Source of the DNA: an uncultured Holdemanella sp.
GTDB lineage: Bacteria; Bacillota_I; Bacilli_A; Erysipelotrichales; Erysipelotrichaceae
NCBI RefSeq assembly: GCF_934754935.1
Contig: NZ_CAKVJB010000052.1
Coordinates: 1-10,300 of the forward strand
DNA length: 10,300 nt
Direction: 5' to 3'
Shown here in pieces: positions 1-6,388 of the stretch. The position numbers and the translations under genes are program-made. A model generated the notes under the pieces. That model saw only the letters and a program-made list of their open reading frames with translations, searched no databases and had not been told where the DNA came from. Every line of letters starts with the position of its first letter. Positions within the stretch are counted from its first letter, which is position 1.

Positions 1-2
1 GA

Positions 3-65
3 CGTAAACCTAGTGAAGCACAGATTCGTCAAATCATGAAATCGGTAAACGCAAACCGTAAATAA
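3..65 (+). CDS. C-terminal tail of a YneF-like (UPF0154) small membrane protein, partial
   Basis: The only frame that runs in from the left edge and stops sensibly encodes 20 residues ending in TAA at 63-65. The peptide contains RKPSEAQIRQIMKSVN. This resembles the end of the YneF/UPF0154 family, short proteins with one N-terminal membrane helix and a conserved tail of the form MG-KPS-xQI-x-x-M. The start, the membrane helix and most of the gene lie outside the window. An intrinsic terminator begins five bases after the stop, which supports this being a real gene end. The family has no well-established function that I can state. The identification rests on recall of the family tail, so it is moderate; another protein with a similar lysine/arginine-rich end cannot be excluded. 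Confidence 0.6.
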   Translation, partial: RKPSEAQIRQIMKSVNANRK

Positions 66-69
66 TGAT

Positions 70-92
70 AAAGTGTCGAAAGACACTTTTTT
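70..92 (+). terminator. Intrinsic terminator of the upstream YneF-like gene
   Basis: An 8-bp perfect stem (AAAGTGTC at 70-77, GACACTTT at 82-89) closes a GAAA tetraloop, and the T run continues to 92. It lies just after the stop at 65 and before the promoter of the next gene. Confidence 0.85.
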
Positions 93-98
93 GGTTCG

Positions 99-127
99 TT
101 GCTTAAATTAAATTTTGGTTATATAAT
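99..127 (+). promoter_or_regulatory. Sigma-A type promoter of the EAL gene
   Basis: A consensus -10 box TATAAT is at 122-127, with TTGCTT at 99-104 as -35 after a 17-bp spacer. The -35 matches TTGACA at three of six positions. The start codon follows about 38 bases further on, with an AGAGGG ribosome binding site at 155-160. This is the first promoter after the terminator at 70-92. Confidence 0.55.
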
Positions 128-165
128 AATGTAGATAAGTTATATATTTTTAGAAGAGGGTTATT

Positions 166-2241
166 ATGAGAGATTTTGATTCAAATCGCATCTATGAAAT
201 ACTAGGCGAAGAATTTAAAAACATCTATATTGTTGATTGTAAAACTCAACAGATTCATGCTTTTAAGGAAACAGAGGTGTTGCCTGGTTTTTCTGCACAT
301 ATGCTTTATAATGACGCGATGAATCAATATATTGATCATTGTGTATATGAAAAGAATCGTGATATGTTACGTATCGCACTTTCATTTGATTCTCTTTATA
401 CTCGTTTAGATAATGCTGAACATTTTAATATTCATTATCAATCTAAAACAGATTCAGAAGTTCATTTTATGTATACACACTTTGGTTGTATCAAAGATCA
501 AGATAAAATCACGCAAATTGTCATTGGTTTTGCGAATGAAGATTTGGATATTCGAAGAAATAATTTGGATATGATCAACAATGTGATTACGCCAAATGGT
601 TTAAGAAGAAAAGTTTTGATTGTTGAAGATAATGAATTGAATCGAGAAATGTTAAAGGCGACTTTAGAAGATGATTATGATGTATTAGAAGCTGTAAATG
701 GGGAAGATGGTTTACAAATTCTATCTCAGAATTATAAAGATATTTCAATTATTTTGTTAGATGTTGTCATGCCTGTGTGTGATGGATTTGAATTTTTATC
801 TCGTCAAAAATCAGATTCCTTATTGGCAAGTGTTCCAGTTATTGTGACAACAGGAAATAATTCGCAAGAAGATGAATTAAAATGCTTGGGACTTGGTGCT
901 GTTGATTTCATCACAAAGCCTTATAATGCAAGAATTGTAAAGAGCCGTATCGATAGTGTGATTAAATTAAGAGAATCAAGTATGACTTTGGCAGCTATTG
1001 AAAAAGATGAGTTGACAGGCTTATATACAAGACAGGCTTTTTATCATCATGCTCGTACATTGACTAATTTTATGACAGATGAAATTTTTAATGTCGTTGT
1101 TTTAGATGTGGCGGATTTTAAATTGATCAATGGTACATATGGAACAAAGAAGGGGAATGAGGTTTTGATCTACCTTTCAAATGCGTTTAAATACTATATT
1201 AAAAATGGTTTGTTGACGCGTTATGAAGGCGATCAAATGTTAGCTTTATTCCATAGTAAAGAAAAGTTGGATGTGAATCGTATCGCAAACAATTTAAATA
1301 AGATTATGGAAGAAGCTCCTATCCCAAATATTCGTGTGAAGTTAGGAATTTATGAAAATGTGGATACAAGTCTTCAAATTCCAATCATGTGTGATCGTGC
1401 ATTGATGGCTGTGAAGAGTATTTCCAAAGATTTTAAACAAAATATCGCATTCTTTACGCAGGAAATGAATCAAAAATTGCTTGCGCAAAGACAAATGGAA
1501 AATGATTTTAAAGATGCCATTAAAAATAGGGAATTTGTGGTTTATTTTCAACCAAAATATGACGTTCGATCTGAAAAAATTGTAGGTGCAGAAGCACTTG
1601 TTCGTTGGCAAAAAGAAGATGGAACATTGATTTCACCAGGCTTATTTATTCCGTTATTTGAAAGTGATGGTTTAGTTGTTCAATTGGATGAATATGTATT
1701 TGAAACAGTATGTCGATTCCAGAAAGATCGAATCAAACAAGGTTTACCAATTATTCCTATTTCTGTCAATTTATCTCGTGCAAGTATTCACTTTAGTGAT
1801 GTCGTGCAAAGATATGTCAATATCATAAAAGAGAATGAGATTCCATTTAGTTGTGTTCCAATTGAATTGACGGAATCGGCGGCTTTATATTCGCAACAAA
1901 TTCTTGAAATCACAGATCAAATGGTTGGTGCAGGCTTTAAATTGCATATGGATGATTTTGGTGCAGGCTATTCTTCATTAACAACTTTAAATGAATTGAA
2001 ATTTACAACGGTTAAATTGGATAAGAGTTTAATTGACTATATTGCCAAACCGCGTGGAATGAAGATCGTGCAACAAACGATTGATTTGGGGCATGGATTA
2101 GATATGAAAGTTGTTGCGGAAGGTGTTGAAACCAAAGAACAAAGGGATTGTTTGATAGAAATGAATTGTGATGAAATTCAGGGCTTCTATTATTCAAAAC
2201 CTTTAAAACAAGATGATTTTATCGAAAAACTAAGAGCTTAA
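166..2241 (+). CDS. PAS-like / REC / degenerate GGDEF / EAL c-di-GMP phosphodiesterase
   Basis: This 691-residue cytoplasmic protein is predicted to hydrolyse cyclic di-GMP to pGpG. Residues 1-140 look like a divergent PAS-like sensor. A receiver domain spans about 148-270, with acidic residues E154/D155, phospho-acceptor D199 (LLDVVMP), T229 and K251-P252. A GGDEF domain follows at about 280-430 but is degenerate: the signature reads YEGDQ (353-357) and the second metal aspartate is A316, so cyclase activity is unlikely. The EAL domain (about 450-690) looks complete: EAL at 476-478, N535, E567, the DDFG motif (D596, D597), K617, E652 and Q672. The start has an AGAGGG site five bases upstream. 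No histidine kinase is adjacent, so the receiver is orphan here. Degenerate GGDEF domains in related enzymes can bind GTP and stimulate the EAL domain; whether this one does is inference. Confidence 0.93.
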   Translation: MRDFDSNRIYEILGEEFKNIYIVDCKTQQIHAFKETEVLPGFSAHMLYNDAMNQYIDHCVYEKNRDMLRIALSFDSLYTRLDNAEHFNIHYQSKTDSEVHFMYTHFGCIKDQDKITQIVIGFANEDLDIRRNNLDMINNVITPNGLRRKVLIVEDNELNREMLKATLEDDYDVLEAVNGEDGLQILSQNYKDISIILLDVVMPVCDGFEFLSRQKSDSLLASVPVIVTTGNNSQEDELKCLGLGAVDFITKPYNARIVKSRIDSVIKLRESSMTLAAIEKDELTGLYTRQAFYHHARTLTNFMTDEIFNVVVLDVADFKLINGTYGTKKGNEVLIYLSNAFKYYIKNGLLTRYEGDQMLALFHSKEKLDVNRIANNLNKIMEEAPIPNIRVKLGIYENVDTSLQIPIMCDRALMAVKSISKDFKQNIAFFTQEMNQKLLAQRQMENDFKDAIKNREFVVYFQPKYDVRSEKIVGAEALVRWQKEDGTLISPGLFIPLFESDGLVVQLDEYVFETVCRFQKDRIKQGLPIIPISVNLSRASIHFSDVVQRYVNIIKENEIPFSCVPIELTESAALYSQQILEITDQMVGAGFKLHMDDFGAGYSSLTTLNELKFTTVKLDKSLIDYIAKPRGMKIVQQTIDLGHGLDMKVVAEGVETKEQRDCLIEMNCDEIQGFYYSKPLKQDDFIEKLRA

Positions 2242-2253
2242 TAAAGCTCTTTT
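2232..2253 (+). terminator. Weak hairpin overlapping the EAL gene stop codon
   Basis: AAGAGCTT (2232-2239) pairs perfectly with AAGCTCTT (2244-2251) around a four-base loop, but only a short T run follows before a G. It overlaps the TAA stop at 2239-2241, and the next gene's AGGAGG starts at 2261. A leaky terminator allowing partial readthrough is the likeliest role. Confidence 0.55.
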
Positions 2254-2270
2254 GTTGTATAGGAGGATTT

Positions 2271-3203
2271 ATGCCAGTAAAAATAATTCGTCAGGATATC
2301 ACAAAATTAAAAGTGGATGCGATTGTGAATGCGACAAATCCAAGTTTGGATGCGACAGGTGGCTTAGATCGTTACATACATCAATTAGCAGGTAAAGAAT
2401 TAGATGAAGAGTGTAGAAAAGTAGGAAAATTGAAAGTAGGACAAGCTTGTCTTACAAATGGATATAAGTTATGTAAATATATTATTCATACGGCTGGTCC
2501 AGTATGGAATATGCAAAAACGTAATAATGCAGCTTTATTAGAATCTTGTTACTTATCAAGTTTAAACTTGGCAAATGAACATAAATTGAAATCAATCGCA
2601 TTTCCATTGATTTCATCTGGAAATAATCAATTTCCAAAAGAGTTGGCTTTAAAAGTAGCGATGCATAGTATTGTATCTTTTCTAACAGATCATGAAATGA
2701 TGGTTTATTTAGTAATATTTGATCGTAAATCATATAAAATCAGTTCTGAATTATTTGATTCCATTGAAGCTTATATTGATGATTGTTACGAAGATGAGCA
2801 TATGGTGATGTGTAATTCTATTCTACCTTCAAAACTATCTTTACTTGATGCTTTGAATCAAATGGATGAAAGCTTTTCAACGATGCTTTTAAGAAAAATT
2901 GATGAGAGTGGAATGAGTGATGTAGAGTGCTACAAGAAAGCGAATGTGGATCGTAAATTGTTTTCTAAGATTCGTTCGAATCCTAACTACAAACCTTCTA
3001 AACAAACTGTGATTGCTTTTGCGCTCGCATTAGAATTACCTCTTGATGAAATGGAAGATATGCTAAATAAGGCGGGTTTTAGTTTATCCCATTCAAATAA
3101 GTTTGATATTATTGTTGAATATTTTGTATCCCAAGGAAATTATAATGTCTTTGAAATCAATGAAGCGTTGTTTGCGTTTGATCAAAGTTTGATTGGCGTA
3201 TAA
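2271..3203 (+). CDS. Macro-domain protein with C-terminal HTH-like helical domain
   Basis: This 310-residue protein is probably cytoplasmic. Residues 1-170 form a macro domain of the ADP-ribose / O-acetyl-ADP-ribose binding and hydrolysing superfamily. The start VKIIRQDITKLKVDAIVNATN is typical, followed by a GGLDRYIHQLAG loop (30-41; N20, N23, D33) and a second loop PLISSGNNQFP (112-122). Loop 2 departs from the usual STG-x-YGYP, so ligand binding or catalysis may be altered. Residues about 200-275 form a compact helical region (DVECYKKANVDRKLFSKIR, then ALALELPLDEMEDML) that resembles a divergent Xre/Cro helix-turn-helix; the protein ends IVEYFV...FEINEALFAFDQ. I recall this macro-plus-helical architecture from other Bacillota, but its role is not established to my knowledge. 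AGGAGG at 2261-2266 fixes the start. The gene is 29 bases after the EAL gene, with only a weak hairpin and no clear promoter between, so cotranscription is likely. Confidence 0.85.
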   Translation: MPVKIIRQDITKLKVDAIVNATNPSLDATGGLDRYIHQLAGKELDEECRKVGKLKVGQACLTNGYKLCKYIIHTAGPVWNMQKRNNAALLESCYLSSLNLANEHKLKSIAFPLISSGNNQFPKELALKVAMHSIVSFLTDHEMMVYLVIFDRKSYKISSELFDSIEAYIDDCYEDEHMVMCNSILPSKLSLLDALNQMDESFSTMLLRKIDESGMSDVECYKKANVDRKLFSKIRSNPNYKPSKQTVIAFALALELPLDEMEDMLNKAGFSLSHSNKFDIIVEYFVSQGNYNVFEINEALFAFDQSLIGV

Positions 3204-3228
3204 ATGTCGCTTTTAAGGCGACCATTTT
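3202..3228 (+). terminator. Hairpin at the end of the macro-domain gene
   Basis: AAATG plus TCGC (3202-3210) pairs with GCGA (3218-3221) and CATTT (3223-3227), with a single bulged C at 3222. The structure starts inside the TAA stop at 3201-3203. The T run is short (ATTTTG), so termination may be partial. Downstream I see only an isolated TATACT at 3244-3249 and no good -35, so the vWA gene may depend on readthrough. Confidence 0.5.
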
Positions 3229-3274
3229 GATTTGAATAATAGCTATACTGTAATCAATCAAGGAGGATACAGGG

Positions 3275-3907
3275 ATGAAAAAGAATTGTACAGAAATAGT
3301 TTTTATTTTAGATCGAAGTGGATCAATGTGTGGCTTAGAGAAGGATACGATTGGAGGTTTTAACTCTTTAATCAACAAACAGAAAAAACAAGATGGAGAA
3401 GTTTTAGTTTCGACAGTATTGTTTAATGATTCAAGTGTGGTCATCCATGATCGCAAACCCATTGAAAAAGTTAGACTTATGACAAATAAGGATTATGAGG
3501 TATATGGATGTACCGCATTACTCGATGCACTAGGTTCAAGTATTCACCATATTGGAAATGTGCACAAATATGCTAGAAATGAGGATGTTCCAGAGCACAC
3601 GATGTTTGTGATTATCACGGATGGAATGGAAAATGCGAGTTGCTATTATTCAAAAGAAAGAGTCAAGGCGATGATTGAATATGAGAAAGAAAAATATGGT
3701 TGGGAATTCTTATTTCTTGCAGCCAACATCGATGCGATCGATACGGCAAGTCAATATGGAATCGATAAAGATCATGCCGTGAATTATCAAAGTGATTCTG
3801 TTGGAACTCGTTTGAATTATGAAGTATTAAATGAAGCCATTCAGTGTGTTTGTACGGGTGTTCCTTTGCCAAAATCTTGGAAATCAAAAATAGAAAAGCG
3901 TAAGTAA
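3275..3907 (+). CDS. Small von Willebrand factor A (vWA) domain protein
   Basis: This 210-residue protein is almost entirely one vWA domain. The metal-ion-dependent adhesion site is complete: the DxSxS motif in ILDRSGSM near residues 11-18, a threonine in YGCTALLDALG and an aspartate in IITDGMEN. It has no signal peptide or membrane segment, so it is probably an intracellular binding protein that docks a partner through a divalent metal. It shares the general plan of the TerY-type cytoplasmic vWA proteins found in stress and tellurite-associated loci, but I cannot assign it to that family. A strong AGGAGG (3261-3266) lies eight bases before the ATG. It sits 71 bases after the macro-domain gene, which suggests a functional pair. 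The partner and role are unknown. Confidence 0.85.
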   Translation: MKKNCTEIVFILDRSGSMCGLEKDTIGGFNSLINKQKKQDGEVLVSTVLFNDSSVVIHDRKPIEKVRLMTNKDYEVYGCTALLDALGSSIHHIGNVHKYARNEDVPEHTMFVIITDGMENASCYYSKERVKAMIEYEKEKYGWEFLFLAANIDAIDTASQYGIDKDHAVNYQSDSVGTRLNYEVLNEAIQCVCTGVPLPKSWKSKIEKRK

Positions 3908-3930
3908 GAACCATTATTCGTGGTTCTTTT
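3906..3930 (+). terminator. Intrinsic terminator of the vWA gene
   Basis: AAGAACCA (3906-3913) pairs with TGGTTCTT (3921-3928) around a seven-base loop, followed by TTTTCTTTG. It overlaps the last bases of the TAA stop at 3905-3907. This is a convincing end to the macro/vWA unit. Confidence 0.8.
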
Positions 3931-3964
3931 CTTTGTTTAATTGACTAAATTCACTAAAATATAA

Positions 3965-3993
3965 CTGATGTATAACCGTTAAAGAGATATAAT
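3965..3993 (+). promoter_or_regulatory. Promoter of the diguanylate cyclase gene
   Basis: A perfect -10 TATAAT is at 3988-3993. CTGATG at 3965-3970 sits 17 bases upstream but matches the -35 consensus at only three positions. The spacer holds a small inverted repeat, TAACCGTTA (3973-3981), which could be an operator. The start codon is 46 bases downstream. Confidence 0.5.
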
Positions 3994-4039
3994 GTGGTTA
4001 GATAATTGAAATGTTTTCTTGAAGAAAGGAAGGTAATTT

Positions 4040-5479
4040 ATGCAGACAATCATGCGATATGAATTGGTCATCAATGAAGCATTGCGTTCTGCACTTATGT
4101 TCGATACTCCAGATGAACAGATCAATGAGTTTATTCGTTTTTTTGGAAAACACATTGGGTGTGATCGTATTTATATTTTTGAAGATAATAAAAAAGAACA
4201 TGTGACAAATAATACCTATGAATGGTGTAGTGAAGGTATCCAACCAGAAATTGATTTTCTACAAGGCGTTGATATGGATATTATTGATTGGTGGTACAAA
4301 GCTTTTGATAAGAAAGAAAATGTGATCATTCAAGATGTAGAAACAATCAAAAATGTTCATGTGTATACGTATAATACATTAAAAGTACAAAATGTGAAGC
4401 GTCTTGTGGTTTGTCCCATTCGTTATAAAGATGAAATTAGTGGATTCTTTGGCGTTGATAACCCTCCTATTGATGATCATTTGGGTTTAACAACATTCTT
4501 AGATATGATCGCAACGTTGGTTGTATCTTTTTTAAAGATACGTAATTCGCAAATTAAGTCTAAACAAAAGGCTAAATTGAGTGGGTATTCGGCATTGGCT
4601 CAAATCTATATTTCAATGCACTATATCAATGTAAAGACAGAACGATTTCATATTGTGAAAACGGAGCCGGAAATTCTTAAATATTTAGGAATGGATGAAA
4701 TGCATGATGTTGAAGAAAATTTTACTGATCATATTTGTAGGGTTCATCGAAAGTTTTGTCAGGAAGACTATGTGGATCGAGAAATTGATTTTATGAATCT
4801 AGAAACATTGGATGAAAGACTTCAGAATAAGAAATCAATTGATAGTGTATTCTATGGTAAAATTTCTGGATGGTGTCGTGGACGTTTTATTCCGGTAGAT
4901 TATGATGAGGATGGTCATTTACTTCATGTTTTGTATTGTGTGGAATGTATTGATGAACAAAAGAAACGGGAGGATCAATTATTATATTTAGCTCAAACGG
5001 ATACGATGACGGGTGTTTCAAATCGTCGAAGTGGCGAAAAGATGATTGAGCGTGTTTTGAATAATAAAATTAGTGGAATGATGTGTCTAGTGGATTGCGA
5101 TAAATTTAAATTAATCAATGATACATATGGACATATGGCGGGTGATGAGGTCATTATTGCGATTGCGCATACGCTTCAAAAATCATGCCGCGATAAAGAT
5201 ATAGTGATGCGTCTAGGTGGAGATGAGTTTGCGTTATATATTCCGGGTGTTACAAATCGTAAGTGTGCAAATTCTTTCTTTAAACGTTTGTTTGAAAATT
5301 TGAAACAGATTCAAGTGAAATCCATACAAAATCATCCGATCGTATTAAGTTTAGGTGCATGTTTCTTTGATGGAAAAGAAGAATTAAGTTTTGATGAATT
5401 GTATTGTAGAGCGGATTCTGCAATGTATGAAAGTAAGAAAATTGATGGATATAGTGCAACGATTTTCAGAAAAAAATAG
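4040..5479 (+). CDS. GAF / PAS-like / GGDEF diguanylate cyclase
   Basis: This 479-residue protein is predicted to make cyclic di-GMP from two GTP. No transmembrane segment is obvious, so it is probably a cytoplasmic sensor. Residues about 10-165 look like a GAF domain (KHIGCDRIYIFEDN, then VCPIRYKDEISGFFGVDNPP). Residues about 180-308 look like a PAS-like module, and a short linker leads to the GGDEF domain at about 315-475. That domain appears active: metal ligands D352 and D354 in VDCDKFKLINDTYGH, and an intact signature GGDEF at 393-397. It also keeps an inhibitory I-site, RDKD (R384, D387), five residues before the signature, so product inhibition is expected. AAGGAAGG (4026-4033) precedes the ATG by six bases. 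The gene has its own promoter and terminator, so it is probably monocistronic. Its predicted activity opposes the EAL protein upstream. Confidence 0.93.
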   Translation: MQTIMRYELVINEALRSALMFDTPDEQINEFIRFFGKHIGCDRIYIFEDNKKEHVTNNTYEWCSEGIQPEIDFLQGVDMDIIDWWYKAFDKKENVIIQDVETIKNVHVYTYNTLKVQNVKRLVVCPIRYKDEISGFFGVDNPPIDDHLGLTTFLDMIATLVVSFLKIRNSQIKSKQKAKLSGYSALAQIYISMHYINVKTERFHIVKTEPEILKYLGMDEMHDVEENFTDHICRVHRKFCQEDYVDREIDFMNLETLDERLQNKKSIDSVFYGKISGWCRGRFIPVDYDEDGHLLHVLYCVECIDEQKKREDQLLYLAQTDTMTGVSNRRSGEKMIERVLNNKISGMMCLVDCDKFKLINDTYGHMAGDEVIIAIAHTLQKSCRDKDIVMRLGGDEFALYIPGVTNRKCANSFFKRLFENLKQIQVKSIQNHPIVLSLGACFFDGKEELSFDELYCRADSAMYESKKIDGYSATIFRKK

Positions 5480-5506
5480 CCTCTTTGTGAATAAAGAGGT
5501 TGTTTT
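5480..5506 (+). terminator. Intrinsic terminator of the diguanylate cyclase gene
   Basis: CCTCTTT (5480-5486) pairs with AAAGAGG (5493-5499) around a six-base loop, followed by TTGTTTTG. The stem starts on the base right after the TAG stop at 5477-5479. Confidence 0.75.
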
Positions 5507-5539
5507 GTATCTAAAAAGTAAACAAGTGTAAAAAAACAG

Positions 5540-5568
5540 TAAACATTTATTGATTTTTGTGGTATTAT
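5540..5568 (+). promoter_or_regulatory. Extended -10 promoter of the hydrolase-antiporter operon
   Basis: TAAACA (5540-5545) is a four-of-six -35 box, followed by a 17-bp spacer and TATTAT at 5563-5568. TGG directly before the -10 box gives an extended -10. The position supports the start codon at 5592, because the upstream in-frame ATG at 5550 lies inside this promoter. Confidence 0.6.
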
Positions 5569-5591
5569 ACCCGCAACGGAGGGAAATATAT

Positions 5592-6368
5592 ATGCAGAAG
5601 TATGTAGAAATCAAGCGAGATGGATTAACACTTCGTGGTATGCTTCATGTTCCGGATGGCATAAGCCAAAAAGTACCAATGGTAATCGTTCTTCATGGTT
5701 TTTGCGATGATCGAAATGAAATTAATTTTGTTCATAATGAATTGTCTCAAAGACTATGTGAAGCAGGTATTGCCAGCGTACGTTTTGATATGAATGGCAG
5801 TGGCGAAAGTGATGGCAAATTTGAAGATATGACGATTTCAAGTGAAATCTTAGATGCCCAAGCCATGTTGGAATATGTTCGATCCTTGGATTTTGTCGAT
5901 ACGAATAAAATTGCATTTCATGGATGTAGTCTAGGAGGCTGTGTAGCTAGTATGGTAGCAGGAAGGTGTAAGGATAAGATTCAAGCATTATCATTGTGGT
6001 GTCCAGCGCCAGATTTGGTTTATAACTTAAAGGAGCATATGACTTTGTGTGGTCAAGATGTCTCGAATATTGAAGAAGATGGATGTGCGGATGTAGAAGG
6101 ATTAAAATTGAGCCTAAAATTTTATCAAGATGCTTGTACATTAGATCCATATAAAGAAGCGAGTTTATTTGATAAGAATGTATGTACGATACATGGAGAT
6201 CAAGATATTACGGCTTCTTGTGAGTGTAGTTATAAATATAAAGAAATTTTTAAGGAAAGATGTAAATGTATGATTGTCAAAGGGGCAGAGCACAGATTTA
6301 AATCGTTTGCGTTTAGAGAAGCTAGAATGCAAGGTGCTCTAGACTTTTTGAAGGAAGAATTATTATAA
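5592..6368 (+). CDS. Cysteine-rich alpha/beta hydrolase (esterase-like)
   Basis: This 258-residue cytoplasmic serine hydrolase has the alpha/beta fold. The probable catalytic triad is S113 in the nucleophile elbow HGCSLGG, D205 in HGDQDITA and H234 in GAEHRF. The oxyanion-hole motif HGF is at 35-37, and FDMNGSGESDG (65-75) is typical of the family. The overall pattern recalls cinnamoyl/feruloyl esterases and acylglycerol lipases, but the substrate cannot be read from sequence. I chose ATG 5592 because GGAGGG (5578-5583) lies eight bases upstream; an in-frame ATG at 5550 has no ribosome site and overlaps the promoter. The protein has 14 cysteines, unusually many for its size, with pairs C210/C212 and C224/C226. 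The antiporter gene begins 20 bases after the stop, so the two are probably cotranscribed. Confidence 0.88.
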   Translation: MQKYVEIKRDGLTLRGMLHVPDGISQKVPMVIVLHGFCDDRNEINFVHNELSQRLCEAGIASVRFDMNGSGESDGKFEDMTISSEILDAQAMLEYVRSLDFVDTNKIAFHGCSLGGCVASMVAGRCKDKIQALSLWCPAPDLVYNLKEHMTLCGQDVSNIEEDGCADVEGLKLSLKFYQDACTLDPYKEASLFDKNVCTIHGDQDITASCECSYKYKEIFKERCKCMIVKGAEHRFKSFAFREARMQGALDFLKEELL

Positions 6369-6388
6369 AGAAAGTGAAGGGATTTGTT

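Noticed and set aside
3157..3462. Minus-strand open frame across the macro-vWA junction
   Set aside because: It overlaps the MIDAS-coding part of the vWA gene and the hairpin at 3202-3228, and its peptide shows no domain.
2271..3907. DarTG-type toxin-antitoxin pair
   Set aside because: The macro protein lacks a DarG-type context and there is no DarT-like ADP-ribosyltransferase in the window.
5550..5591. Upstream in-frame ATG for the hydrolase
   Set aside because: It overlaps the promoter at 5540-5568 and lacks a ribosome site, while ATG 5592 has GGAGGG eight bases upstream.
6374..6388. GTG start five codons upstream for the antiporter
   Set aside because: No ribosome site precedes it, and the GAAGGGA that suits ATG 6389 lies inside this stretch.
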